DNA from: Epiperipatus broadwayi
Taxonomy: Eukaryota > Onychophora > Udeonychophora > Euonychophora > Peripatidae
DNA: 64,000 nucleotides
Assembly (NCBI GenBank): GCA_028023455.1
Contig: JAQFVV010000072.1
Coordinates: 5,880,794 to 5,944,793, forward strand
Direction of reading: 5' to 3'
In this document: in pieces, positions 12,722 through 23,339 of the stretch
Numbering within the stretch: position 1 is the first letter of the stretch
How the letters are laid out: every line of letters begins with the position of its first letter
Translations under genes and position numbers: made by a program
Notes under the pieces: generated by a model
What the model saw: only the letters and a program-made list of their open reading frames with translations
What the model was told of the DNA's origin: nothing
Databases searched by the model: none

Positions 12722-12990
12722 TTATGGAAGGAAGAAAATACATGAACCAAGTGATTATACAGAAAGTGGGTTATTGTTTTTTATGCTGGGTTTGGGAAAA
12801 GATAAAGGGAATTTAGATATAAAAACCATAGAGTTGACAAAGATTATGTTGTGGAAATAGGATGGAACAGATTATGGAAAACTTAGGAATGGAAAGGGAA
12901 GGTAAAGTGGCTAACAGGTTTCTCTGGGCCTACTTGCTGAGAGATTCCTGACTCTGTTTAAGGAGAAGTCACAGTGTAGCACATCACATA
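12722..12990 (+). mobile_element. LINE-A 3' fragment, first of a head-to-tail pair
   Basis: Begins inside the C-terminal coding region (LWKNKYEQSDYTESGL-like) and ends with the complete LINE-A 3' terminus, AGGAGAAGTCACAGTGTAGC then ACATCACAT. The next copy starts immediately after. Confidence 0.85.
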
Positions 12991-13922
12991 TTAGATTACT
13001 TAGAAAAAGTACAAAGGGAAGTAAAAAGACATGCATTAGATGCAGATGTGTGGACAACAAAGAAGGCAATTTAAGGAGAAATTGGATAATCACGTTTTTA
13101 TATGAGAGATATAAAAAGTAAAATGAAAATGTTTGGTAGGTGCAGTTTATGGATAATAAAAGAATACCAAAATAGTATTTAATTGGGTTATGAGTAAAGG
13201 GCAAGCAACAAGATGGGTGAGAAAGGTAATGCGGCATGCAAAAGATTTGGAAAAAGAATTTATATCTGTATCCTTGTACAAAAGGAGGGATGATTGGATT
13301 AGGAGGATTTTGAGTGTTATAGTGGTAAGAAATGGGATAAAAGAATAGATGCATTAATAAAGAATAGGGAGTTGGAGATATGGAGAACTAGTATGGAGAG
13401 TAAAAAGAGTTTAATATTTATTATAGAAGTAAACGAAACATTGGGTGCAAGTTAATTTATGATAATAGCAAGGAAAGTAGTTTACTGTTTAAGGTTCGAA
13501 TGGGATCTTTAGCAACAAGGGAATAAGCACATAAATGGAAAAATATGGGTCATTTAGTCTGCAAGTTGTGTAAGGAAGGCATAGAAAATATTAGGCATCT
13601 GTTGACTCAACGTAAATGCTTGAAAGCAGAAAGAGTACAAGTAATAAAGTTATGGAAGAATAAATATGAACAAAGTGATTATACAGAAAGTGGGTTATTA
13701 GTTTTTATGCTGGGTTAAGGAAAAGATAAGGGGAATTTAGATATAAAAACCATAGAGTTGACAAAGATTATGTTGTGAAAATGGAATGGAGCAGATTATG
13801 GGAAAACTTAGGGTGGAGAATGGAAAGGGAAGGCAAAGTGGCTAACAGGTTTTTTGGGCATAGTTGCTGAGAGATTCCTGACTCTGTTTAAGGAGAAGTC
13901 ACAGTGCATCACACCACATATT
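12991..13922 (+). mobile_element. LINE-A 3' fragment, second of a head-to-tail pair
   Basis: Starts at LLDYLEKVQREVKRHALDAD-like coding sequence, immediately behind the 3' end of the preceding copy, and runs through GEIG, MRDIKSKMKMFGR, SKGQATRWVRKVM, RTSMESKKSL-like, MGSLATR, CKLCKEGIENIRHLL and GDLDIKTIELTKIMLW to the same 3' end (TCACAGTGCATCACACCACA). Many frameshifts and stops. It gives the fullest plus-strand view of the LINE-A C-terminal domain with its Cys/His motif. Confidence 0.85.
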
Positions 13923-13924
13923 AT

Positions 13925-14630
13925 TTTGGTATGTGGGAATTTGAAAAGAGAAAGAATTGATGTTGGATTAATAAAAGATTAAAACTGGTATAATAATTAA
14001 GATGGTGTTATGATGAAAATGAGTTAGTCTGTGATACTGGATGAAAAAGTACTTATTCGGAAAAATTGGAGCTAGCATTGAATATGGGTCAGTAAGTGGG
14101 TATTTAGCTATTCTTAACTGAGAATCAAATTAAAAATAAAAGCTATAAACTCTTCTCAGAATGAAAACAATAAACCCTTTTTATGTCTGATCAAAATAGA
14201 TGTACAGATTGATTACTGCACAAAGGTTGTAGAAAGAGGGCTGCAATGTTGAATTTTAAATAATAATGATAATAATAAACAGACATGTATAAAAAACATA
14301 GGAATATCAATTACTGAAACTGTTATTTATGCAACAAATATATAAAGAAGGATGTTTTGATTAAATGGTAAGATTATATGCTATCATAGAAAAATTTATA
14401 AAATAATAAAATTAGTATTTAATAATACATGCAATTTTATAGAACATTTCACAGAAATTCGTAAGGAAAAAAAATGCATCTTTTTTGTCAGCTCTGGATT
14501 CTATTTTGATAATGTTTCATTAAGCCCAACCTTTAGATATATACTGTACTTTGAAATTTTAAACTCCAGACATGCGCTTTAAAAAAATATGAATTCTAGG
14601 CATATACTTTGAAACAATTATGAAGATGTT
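13925..14630. other. AT-rich stretch with no recognised feature
   Basis: Nothing recognised between the LINE-A 3' end and the next hammerhead-family element. Confidence 0.5.
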
Positions 14631-14635
14631 CATAT

Positions 14636-14905
14636 GGCTGCTGGAGGGTTGCATTAGATCCTAAGATCTAGGTGCAGTGCTCTCAAATCCAAAGCTCCTC
14701 GCTGATGAAGGCCACAAGCCAGAAATTAGTCTGGGAATAATGGATGAGTAAGCACTAGATAGGGATTTTATGCACAAGCCTTCTGGCATCCATTGATTAC
14801 TCTGTTTGACACAGGGTTGCACTACTGTATGGAGAGTTTTGCCTTGTTTAATAACAATTATGTGCTAGTATAAGAGAGGGTGATCATAAGATGTTCAAAA
14901 CTTGA
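14636..14905 (+). mobile_element. Hammerhead-element family, one unit
   Basis: Carries GCTGCTGGAGGGTTGCATTA, CCTAAGATCTAGGTGCAGTG, the hammerhead-like core CTGATGA at 14702-14708, GCCACAAGCC, GAAATTAGTC, then CACTAGATAGGGATTTTATG, GATTACTCTG and the end GTTTTGCCTTGTTTA. In the core, helix III is weakened (GAAAT instead of GAAAC) and the base before CTGATGA is G rather than A, so self-cleavage is doubtful in this copy. Confidence 0.75.
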
Positions 14906-14965
14906 AAAATTTCAAAAATTAGTATGCTTTGACTTTTGTAACAGGGAAATGTATATGATAGAAAC

Positions 14966-15617
14966 CAGAGGTCAGCAAACTATGGCTCGTAAGCCAATTT
15001 GATCCCAATCTCATGTTTTTTTTAACATGATAAACACATTTTTTATTTCCTCTTGTAATTTGTAAATAAATATTTTGATGACCTAGAAGAGAAAAAATAT
15101 GTATTACTATGTCATTTCTTGAATTTATACTCATGGCTTGTATATAAATGAACTCTTATCATTTCAACATCTCTATCTTGTGACTTGGTTTGAGAGTATC
15201 ATTTGTTCATACTCAACATAACATCGGTGAGTTATTGAAACTAATACAGCGCATGCGTATATGTGTAATTCTTTTCTGATAAAAATTATATACAAAAAAT
15301 GCGCATGAAAATTAAATAATGATCTAAACACTAATTAAATATTAGAAATTTGTGAATAAATCAAACTGTCAAAATAATTTTTTGGTTTTTATTTATTTTT
15401 AAGAGAATATTTGTTTTCATCCTATATACAGATTCTATTATCTATTACTAAAATAAATGTTCAAATATATCCACAACTATTCAGAATTGTTTTTTTTTTA
15501 TAAACATATTTTTCAGGGGGGAAATACTTCTTTTTATATGCCTCTTAAATAGTGGGATGTGGGGTATATGATTTAAACCAAATATTTTTTTTATGTTAAA
15601 AAGTTTGCCGACCATTG
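14966..15617. mobile_element. hAT-type MITE 1
   Basis: Left end CAGAGGTCAGCAAACT and right end AGTTTGCCGACCATTG form terminal inverted repeats of the classic hAT pattern. The 8-bp flanks ATAGAAAC (14958-14965) and ATTTAAAC (15618-15625) match at 6 of 8 positions, fitting an aged hAT 8-bp target-site duplication. The 652-bp interior has no transposase frame, so it is non-autonomous. The inner sequence GCTCGTAAGCC next to the left end is also typical of hAT MITEs. Confidence 0.8.
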
Positions 15618-15739
15618 ATTTAAACTATGCAGATAATTTAAAGTGAATTGTATTGCATATTAATTCAAAATTTTATTTAATTCAAGGCTATCCAATCTTA
15701 ACTAATTCAAGGGCCACATTAAAAAAAAATTATCAAAGG

Positions 15740-16745
15740 ACTACAAACAAAATAAATATCACATGACCACCACTTCTTATGCTTGTGTATAACTGTTGTT
15801 AAAACAGGCAAAAGTCACTACACATATTGCCACACACAGCAAGCTAGAGCAGTGTTCTTCAACCCTTGGTCCGCGGCCGGCACCAGGCCGCGGAACTTTT
15901 CTGCAGGTCCGCGTGCTAGAGGGAAAATTTTTAATAAAAATAAAGGGGTTAAACTTTTTTAAATACCAACTTTATTTATTTTTTCATCTCAGTTTTACCC
16001 AATTAAAAAAAAAAGAAAACAGAACGAAAACAAAATCTAATCAATCATTCATGAATTAATTTGTTTTTCTAGTTATCACAGATGTTTATGGGGGGGGGGG
16101 GTAGAATTAAATTTTTTATTACTTTTCTAAAAAAATTTTAAAAAAAGTTTTTTTATTATATAAACTCCATATATATAAAACTTTATCTTATATATTTAAC
16201 ATTGTTGTTTTGATCAGTTATAACAATTATGCTTATCTTTAAGAAAATTTATCTATAGACTTCTGCCAGTCTGCGAAATCTTATCCTTATTTTTGCTGGT
16301 CTGTGGAACCTTATCCTTATTTTTACCACTCCGCAGGTGTGAAAAGGTTGAAGACCACTGAGCTAGAGTACTCAATGGATGCCAGAAGGCTTGTGCATAA
16401 AATCCCCATCTAGTGCCTACTCATCCAATATCCCCAGACTAGTTTCTGGCTTGTGGGCTTCATCAGTGAGGAGCCTTGTTTTCAGTTTAAGACTCATAGT
16501 TTTGTAGTTGTGGAGATAAAAGGTGGCTGCTGGAGGCTTGCATTAGATCCTAAGATCTAGGTGCAGTGCTCTCATATCCAAGGCTTCTCACTGACGAAGG
16601 CCGCAAGCCAGAAACTAGTCTGGGATATTGGATGAGAAAGCACTAGACGGGGATTTCATGCACAAGCTTTCTGGAATCCACTGATTACTCTAGCTTGCTG
16701 CGTGTGTCAATACATATAGTGAGTTTTGCCTGTTTTAAAATAATA
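15740..16745 (-). mobile_element. Hammerhead-family foldback split by a hAT MITE
   Basis: Left arm 15740-15849 (CACATGACCACCACTTCTTA, TTAAAACAGGCAAAAGTCAC, GCCACACACAGCAAGCTAGA) continues after the MITE at 16361 (GCTAGAGTACTCAATGGATG ... CCAGACTAGTTTCTGGCTTG). The right arm is its inverted copy: hammerhead-like core at 16591-16620, GCACTAGACGGGGATTTC, and end GTGAGTTTTGCCTGTTTTAA near 16735. The arms meet around a short spacer containing GTTTTCAGTTTAAGACTCAT. Both arms encode the hammerhead-like motif in opposite orientation. The right-arm core is CTGACGA with helix I TTCTCA/TGGGA. Confidence 0.8.
15850..16360. mobile_element. hAT-type MITE 2 with perfect 8-bp TSD
   Basis: Left end CAGTGTTCTTCAACCCTTGG; right end GGTTGAAGACCACTG (inverse CAGTGGTCTTCAACC). 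The flanking octamer AGCTAGAG is identical at 15842-15849 and 16361-16368 and lies inside the hammerhead-family foldback, whose sequence is continuous once the MITE and one octamer are removed. The left subterminal region is locally GC-rich (GGTCCGCGGCCGG and CCGCGGAA), and GCAGGTCCGCG lies further in. 511 bp, no transposase. The apparent 87-codon frame at 15796-16059 merely crosses the junction. Confidence 0.92.
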
Positions 16746-17107
16746 AATTCAGTATATGTATATTAAATTGTTGGAGAGGTCTACTGTTAGTTACAGAAGA
16801 ACTCTAACTGATCAGAAGTAATTGCATTCTAATCATACATAATCATTGTTTATGCATAAAGCATGTATGTTGAATCAAAACAGTGGAAGGTTACATTTCT
16901 ATACAGTGATGTAAAAACATCAGATAATAATAGCAACATCAAGTTTATTGATTAGTCGTAGAATTAAAATACCAAATAAGCATTTGATTCAAATTATTAT
17001 TTTTTTTTTCATTTGACAAAATCAAAATCTCTAGGAGGGCCATGTATACCTTCATCATAGGTTGTTTATAATCCATGGGATGTATTTTAAATAACCTGAT
17101 TTTTTTT

Positions 17108-17183
17108 CCCATATGTCATAGCATCGGCCGGGAAGCAAACCCGGGACAACTGCTTGTGCTGACCAGACCACTATGGATAGCTA
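17108..17183 (-). mobile_element. Short tRNA-derived SINE-V, shortened copy
   Basis: Antisense copy of the ~95-bp family described at 17448, with GCATCGGCCGGGAAGCAAAC and CAACTGCTTGTGCTGACCAG. An internal piece, corresponding to the anticodon arm, is missing. Confidence 0.7.
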
Positions 17184-17447
17184 ATGAAATATGTTAGAAA
17201 ACAAGAATTTTTTGATGCTAAGGTTATTTATCAGAAATTTTTTTAACTATTCAAATTTTAATCAATTCTCCATTATTAACTTTTTATAGTTTTATATTAA
17301 ATTTGAAACATTTTTTCCTCTAAATTATTTTTTTTTTAAAAAAAAAGCTAAGTCAAAAAACCTAAATACGACAATTAAAAATATAACCCAAAGGCCTCCA
17401 ATGAATATTTATTTTCCAATATCTGAAATATATTTAAAATCTGTTTT

Positions 17448-17565
17448 GTTTTGTTTTTTTGTTTTTTTTTCATGTGTCATAGCATCGGCCGGGAAGCGAA
17501 CCCACTAACCCGGAACAACTGCTTGTAAAGTAGCTGTGCTGACCTGTCGACCACCAATGCTTGAC
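17448..17565 (-). mobile_element. Short tRNA-derived SINE-V with exact TSD
   Basis: Read on the minus strand, the element starts TCAAGCATTGGTGGTCGACA (A-box-like TGGTCGACAGG), has an anticodon-arm-like CTTTACA loop, then GGGTTCGCTTCCCGG (B box/T arm), and ends GCTATGACACATG plus an A-tail. The 11-mer AAATCTGTTTT occurs exactly at 17437-17447 and 17566-17576, giving a target-site duplication. The body is only about 95 bp, essentially a tRNA plus ~20 bp. Other copies lie at 17108, 37011 and 63555. The loop CTTACAA in better copies would be a UAC anticodon (Val-like); that identification is inference. Confidence 0.85.
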
Positions 17566-17957
17566 AAATCTGTTTTTTTATATCTATAGCTGATGCATTC
17601 TGAAAGTTTTATGAAGTTAAATAACCCAGTGGGTTGTATTTAATTAAAATAAATCTTTTTGTAGATCAAATCGTAATTTTAAAGTGGTGAACTTACAAAT
17701 ATGACACTTTGTAGTCCTTTTCTTTTTAATAACAGTGATAAGGATAATCTCTTGAGATAACTGTAATTCTCTCCATTATAACATCCACACAAACACTGAT
17801 TCTTTTTTCATATATTACTATTTCTTCAATATCTCATGAAGAGAAAGTGAATTATTACAAAATTAAATTAAATTAATTATAATAATATATTTTATAGTTT
17901 AAAGGCCAGAAAAGTAGCATTATTGTAACAAAAGTACATTAAAATATCTTTAAAATA

Positions 17958-19885
17958 GTGATGTGATGTACTGTGACTTCTCCTTAAATGGAGTCAGGAA
18001 TCTCTCAGCAACTATACCCAGAGAAACCTGTTAGCCACTTCACCTTTCATTCCCCACTCTAAATTTTTCCATATTCTGCTCCATCCCGTTTCCACAACAT
18101 AATCTTTGTCAACTCTATGGCCTTTATATCTGAATCCCCCTTAATCTTTTCCCAAACTCAGCATAAAAACCAATAACCCACTTTCTGTATAATCACTTTT
18201 CTTATATTTATTCTTCCACAACTTTATTATTTGCATCCTTTCTACTTTCAGGCATTTACATTCAATTAACAGATGCCTAATATTTTCTATGCCTTCCTTA
18301 TATAACTTGCAGACTAAATCATCCATGTTTTTCCATTTATGTGTATAACCCCCTGTTGCTAAAGATCCCATTCAAGTCTTAAACAACAAACTACTTTCCT
18401 TATTATTATCATATATTAACTCGCACCTAATATTCTGTTTACTTCTATATATATTGAACTCTTTTTACTCCCCATACTAGTTCTCCATTTCTCTAACTCC
18501 CTATTCTTTATTACTAAATCTATTTTTTATTCTATTCCTTATCACTATAACACTCAACAATCCTCTTAACACAATCATCCCATCTTTTGTACAAATATAC
18601 TGATATAAATTCTTTATTCAAATCTTTTACATACTGCAATACCTTTCTCACCTATCTTGTTGCCTGCCCTTTACTTGTAATCCAATTAAATACTATTTTG
18701 GCTATTCTTTTATTATCCATAAACTGCAATCTACCAAACATTTTCATTTTACTTTTTGCATCTCTCATATAAAAACTTGACCATCCATTTCTCCTTGAAT
18801 TGTCACCCTTCCTGTCCATACATCTGCTTCCAATGTATGTCTTCATACTTTCCTTTGTACTTTTCTAAGTAATCTAATAAACCTTTACTAACACATAACA
18901 CATCATTACCATATAGTAATCCTGCTACTGCAACTCCCTTCTATATAATTCTAACTACATCATATTTGTTATATGAAAACACTGTTAATTTCTTTATCAA
19001 TCCCTTTCTTTTCTTTGCTTCATTTATCCAATTTTTTCTCCCATTCATCCAAATAATTTTTCTGATTACTTAAGATAATTCCCTAATAACTATATCTATT
19101 CACCACACTTAACTTTATATTTCCAATAAAAATTCTACATCTTCTCTTTCTCCAGAATTAACCATCATTATATTTGATTTTTCTTCACTAAATTTAATCC
19201 CCATCCCTTTTTCCACCCTTGCACATGTCCTCAGCATAACTTCCATATTTCCTCTTCTTTCTTCACACAAAAATATATCATCTGCAAAAAAAAAACCCCA
19301 CAAAATATATACTCCCTTACTACCTATTAACGATATCTCTATTCCTCTTCCTAATCTTTCTATTGCACTTTCTATTTTACTCAAATACAACAAAAACAAA
19401 ATAGGTGATATAGGGCATCCTTGCCTTAGTCCCACCCCAGTTTTAACTTTAACTGATTCTATATTCCCTAATTGATATATATAGTAATTATTTTCATATA
19501 ACTTCTTAATAATATCCACTAAAGCTTTGTCCATTCCCAATTTTGCTAAACTTATCCATAATCTATTTTTATTTTACTCTATCATATGCCTTCTCTATAT
19601 ATCTATAAAATCATATATAACTGTCTACCTGAATTTCTACTCATATCCATAAGTTGTGTAACTACAAATAAACTATCTCCTATACATCTATCTAATCTAA
19701 AACCTCCTTGCATTTCCCCCACATTATTCCCTTCCATCCATTTTACAACTCTTCTAGCCACCACATATGAGAAAACTTTATATAAAACTGATGTTACCAC
19801 TATCAGTCAATAATTATTTAACTTTCTATTATCTTTGCCCTTTCCTTTAAATTATAATATTACTACTGTATTACTCCAATTAGTA
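17958..19885 (-). mobile_element. LINE-A, longest copy, with reverse transcriptase
   Basis: The most complete LINE-A copy, antisense. From its 5' side (high coordinates) it encodes FKGKGKDNRKLNNY, VVTSVLYKVFSYVVARRVV (19603-19800), then across a frame break MGMDKALVDIIKKLYENN, GLRQGCPISPILFLLYL and the catalytic FADD box (near 19270-19290) in the frame 19115-19540. Downstream come GWSSFYMRDAKSKMKMFGRL (18652-18846) and the Cys/His motif CKLYKEGIENIRHLLIECKC (18141-18371; second Cys mutated to Tyr). It ends near 17958 in the complement of CACAGTACATCACATCAC. Endonuclease and the 5' part are absent, and the frame is broken in several places. Domain order (RT then C-terminal CxxC/HxxxxC) fits a CR1/L2/Jockey-like LINE; the clade is inference. 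Confidence 0.88.
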
Positions 19886-19894
19886 TCAAACTAT

Positions 19895-19995
19895 CAAATA
19901 GTATCAAACTCCATATAGTAGTGCAATCTAGTGCAAGCCTTAGTAATCAACAGTTATGTGCTAGCATAAGAGATGGTGATCATGTGATCTTTAGT
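19895..19995 (-). mobile_element. Hammerhead-element family, small fragment
   Basis: CTCCATATAGTAGTGCAATC, GTGCAAGCC, then GTTATGTGCTAGCATAAGAG and GATGGTGATCATGTGATC match the outer ends of the family (compare 22085-22340), with the core region deleted. It abuts the 5'-truncated end of the antisense LINE-A. Confidence 0.6.
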
Positions 19996-20119
19996 GGTTT
20001 ATGTCCAAATCTTGCAAGCTATTTGAAAATATTCTTGCAACTCATTACTTGATAGCTATGAACAGTTTCAATCATTGGAATAAAAATCCGAAATCAGAAG
20101 AATCCACTCGTAGAATTGT

Positions 20120-20245
20120 TTAATGACTGTTGCCTTTGGCAGAATGTCCATGTTGATTAGAGCAACCCATTAATCAGCATTCACAAATGGAAAAGTCATT
20201 GATTCAATACTTATGCTACCACTGTCCTTGTTCAGGCTAGTAAAA
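20120..20245 (+). mobile_element. tRNA-derived SINE-1 head
   Basis: GACTGTTGCCTTTGGCAGAA begins the family head. An A-box-like GTTGATTAGAG and a B-box-like TGATTCAATAC follow at tRNA-like spacing. The same head recurs in better condition at 57785. Confidence 0.6.
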
Positions 20246-20336
20246 CTTGAAGACAAGTAGGAGATCTTATCTTCTATACTAAATATTACAATAAAATCAA
20301 GTCAGATGTTGCATGACCTAATTTAACAAGCTTGTA

Positions 20337-20563
20337 TTACATATGTTATATATAGAGCTCACAACATAAGCTCTTAACAAGCATTGCAGAATATCTCCAA
20401 CCCCAGACCAGTTTCTGCTATTGGCATCCTCAGTGAATATCCTAGCACCTCACTGAGCATGTTAGTAGTAGAAACCACTCTGGGGTTGAGGATATTCTGC
20501 AAAGCTTATTAAGAGCTTATTAAGAGCTTATTTGTGAGCTATATATATCATCATATGTTATTA
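20337..20563. repeat. Small foldback with hammerhead-like arms
   Basis: Left arm TAGAGCTCACAACATAAGCT ... GCAGAATATCTCCAACCCC is inverted on the right as GGGGTTGAGGATATTCTGC ... TTTGTGAGCTATATATATC. The left arm, read on the minus strand, contains CTGAGGA, TGC-CAATA-GCA, GAAACTGGTC and TGGGG, a complete hammerhead core with N7 = G. The right arm contains CTGAGCATGT ... GAAACCACTC, which is broken. Confidence 0.75.
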
Positions 20564-20589
20564 CAAACAGTTGAATATATTTGAAAAGG

Positions 20590-21270
20590 CATGAAGTTTG
20601 AATTTTTCTAAAATCATTTAACAATTCAAGTGTTGGAAATAGCGGAATAAAACTATGAGTAAAATGTTGTCATCACAAACATTCAGACAAATATTAAAAA
20701 AAAGTTTCATTTTTTGAAGAAAAGGAAAAAGTTGAGAAGGATATTTACTAAAAAAATTTAAAAAGTAAACAAATTCCTTTGGCTATATGCTTGAAGATTT
20801 AAAAAATTTGCAATACATTACTGAAACTTCAATTATCGTGTAAGATGAAAGTAATCAATTTTTTTGGAGAGAATATCTTAATGTTTGTCCGAAGGTTTGT
20901 GTTAGCATTTTGATTGTAATCACGTTAGACTATTTCATAATGTAATATTAAATTTTGAATGCCTTTAGCAAAATGTTTAAACTTTATTTAAATGTTCTGA
21001 TTACATTCAACTCTTAGTAGTAACACCCATGTTAGTATATACACAATTCTCTTTTCTTTATGTATTACTGTCCTTATTAGTAGCAGTACCCAGCGTACCA
21101 GTGTGAGAATCAAGATTGAAGCATATTCAATTTTAAAGTAATGTTCTAACTAAAACTAACCAAAGATAGCACTAGCATGTGTATCAAACTTTAGACCTTT
21201 GGATTTTTGAATACTGAGTTTTTAAGAGAATGCTCTAACTAATTCGCTCACAATGGCCACTCTACCCTAA
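20590..21270 (-). mobile_element. SINE-1 pieces, antisense and mixed
   Basis: Contains the SINE-1 tail (GTTTGAATTTTTCTAAAATC near 20598) and, at 21160-21265, an antisense tRNA-like head: minus strand GAATTAGTTAGAG (A box) and AAAGTTTGATAC (B box). Several partial copies overlap, so boundaries are approximate. Confidence 0.5.
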
Positions 21271-21289
21271 TATTCAGACAAAAAATCTC

Positions 21290-21960
21290 CATTTGGGATG
21301 CTCATAGCCTGCTATTTCCCACACACAACTCTACCATTCCTTACCTCGGTGGTAACAATCAGGTGGTCACCAGGTTTTTCAAGCATCTCAAGCTGGAGCC
21401 AAGGTTCCTAAACTTTCTCATAAAAATCGAACCTGAATTCACTCCAGACAAACTGGTTCCTGCACTACATGAGATTCCTCAAGAATATAGATCCTATGTG
21501 TCACAACTGCCATAGAACTGGTGAAACCTTTGATCATATGATAAATGATTGCCCAGCATATAACAAAATCAGAACTTTCATTACTTACCACTGCCACATT
21601 TCCCTGAACAAAATCTTAAATATTAAATGCTGCTTCCTGTCCAGGGATTGTCACCACAAGACTCTCAACCTTTCTCACTTATGCCATCTGGATGGTCAGA
21701 TGTCACAACAAGTTTACCTTTCCTCATCCCAAGCTTGAAGACACATTCATTTCCAAGCTAAAGGAATTTCGCCATAAGGACAGAATAATCTCATCCATAT
21801 TTTTATTTGACAACATGTGGAGCCTAATTAAGCTGGATTAACAACACCAGTAACCACATCAGAACATTTGGTTGCCTGACTAACATGGATAACTATTATT
21901 TTTGATTTACAATTGTATCATTATTACATATGGTTTTTCAATAAAATTATTTATAAATAT
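21290..21960 (+). mobile_element. 3' end of an unidentified LINE or retroelement
   Basis: The frame 21469-21738 encodes NIDPMCHNCHRTGETFDHMI and NDCPAYNKIR, a Cys-x2-Cys...His-x4-Cys motif like LINE C-termini. After a frameshift near 21640 another frame continues with PKLEDTFISKLKEFRHKDRI and ends WSLIKLD at a TAA near 21838. Upstream, coding-like sequence (PYLGGNNQVVTRFFKHLKLE) is also open in a different frame. TTCAATAAAA near 21940 is a plausible polyadenylation signal. It is GC-richer than its surroundings and flanked by tRNA-SINE-like AATGCTCTAAC on both sides (about 21231 and 21966). Distinct from LINE-A and RTE; the family is not identified. Confidence 0.6.
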
Positions 21961-22084
21961 AAGGTAATGCTCTAACCAACTGAAATTCACTATAATATTC
22001 AAAATGTTGTGTTATACTAACCTGTGTGCTATTATTAATAATTGAATGTATTTGGACAATTTAAATAAAGTTTAAATTTTTTTA

Positions 22085-22340
22085 GAAACATTCAATAATT
22101 AAAACAGGCAAAACTCTCCATACAGTAGTGCCATTCAGTGCAAGCCAGAGTAATCAATAGATGCCAGAAGGCTTGTGCATAAAATCCCTATCTAGTACCT
22201 ACTCATCCAATATCCCTAGACTAGTTTCTGGCTTTTGGCCTTCGTCAGTGAGGAGCCTACTGTATGGAGAGTTTTGCCTGTTTTAATAACAGTTATGAGC
22301 AAGCATAAGAAATGGTGATCATGTGACATTTAATAATTAA
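22085..22340 (-). mobile_element. Hammerhead-element family copy with short right end
   Basis: AAAACAGGCAAAACTCTCCA, AGTGCAAGCCAGAGTAATCA, GGCTTGTGCATAAAATCCC and, on the minus strand, CTGACGA (complement of 22239-22245), GGC-CAAAA-GCC, GAAACTAGTC. After the core it jumps to a short inverted end, CTACTGTATGGAGAGTTTTG then CCTGTTTTAATAAC, so the right arm is truncated. Helix I has one mismatch (TAGGGA). Confidence 0.8.
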
Positions 22341-23214
22341 TGTTAGATGATGGAAATAGTCCAACAGTATGGGAAATTTATGATATGGCTCTTAAATATA
22401 GATGTTATGTCAGAATAATATGTTCAGAGTGTGACAGCATTGCTGATCAGTTATATCATACTCCGTTGGCTCAAGTACCTCTCTTTAGTACTAACACATA
22501 TCCATAACACCATGAAAATTTAGAAAGAAAAAAGTAACACGTAACTTTAAAATGATGACTGATAAATATTCAAAAATATAACCTCTTCTGCTCTTCATTA
22601 TGATTTGACATTCATTGCTGCCATCTTAATATACATAATTATTTTACTTTGATAAAAAATCTTTTAAAATGTTTATGATAGTTAATTTTTTAGATGGGAG
22701 TGGGCTGACTGATATTAAAGACTCTTATAATAATGTTTATTAAGATTCAGCGGCATAAGCCATACACAGATGATGATGAAAAAACATCTTTACTTATTTA
22801 TTGCATGAGAACTTGTTTGGGCTATTACATAACATTTGATCATCATACAGTTGGACAATAATTATTTTTAACTTTTTCTTGATCAAGAATTAATCTAGAA
22901 ACACTCTGCTTAGCAGCCAAATATTCTTACAATAAGCTGACTGCTCAGAGTGAAGATTTTCATGTTTGATCATAGTGCCCTCTGTCAATAAATATTCATA
23001 ACTCATTTCATTTTTAGAATGAGATATGGAGGCATTACATAACAAAGTTATAAAAGAGTATAGGAGTAGTTAAAAGTAGAAAGAAAATCATATATGATCA
23101 ATATCAAAAATGGATTATAATATTAAGATGGATGATGGAGCATGCTCCAGTGAAGAGAATGGAAGAAGAAAGAATGAACATAAGTTTACTGAACTTAAAC
23201 CAATTTTTATCATC

Positions 23215-23335
23215 TACTTGAAATTATTGCTGTAGAGTGGCAGACCCTGGGGTCCAAAGTCTGTGGATTGGGGCTTAGCTTAGTCATTTCCAGTGCTTAA
23301 ACTTTTTATGAACTCCCAAGCAATAAATAATTCAG
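23215..23335 (+). mobile_element. tRNA-related SINE-3, sense
   Basis: Ends in CAGTGCTTAAACTTTTTATG then AACTCCCAAGCAATAAATAA, the family tail with an AATAAA. The 5' half (AGAGTGGCAGACCCTGGGG) is diverged. Confidence 0.65.
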
Positions 23336-23339
23336 TTAT

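Noticed and set aside
15796-16059. 87-codon frame with GC-rich start
   Set aside because: It crosses the junction between a foldback and a hAT MITE and cannot be a gene.
17448-17565. Candidate functional tRNA gene
   Set aside because: A and B boxes are present but there is no acceptor stem, the element has an A-tail and TSD, and it occurs in several copies; it is a SINE.
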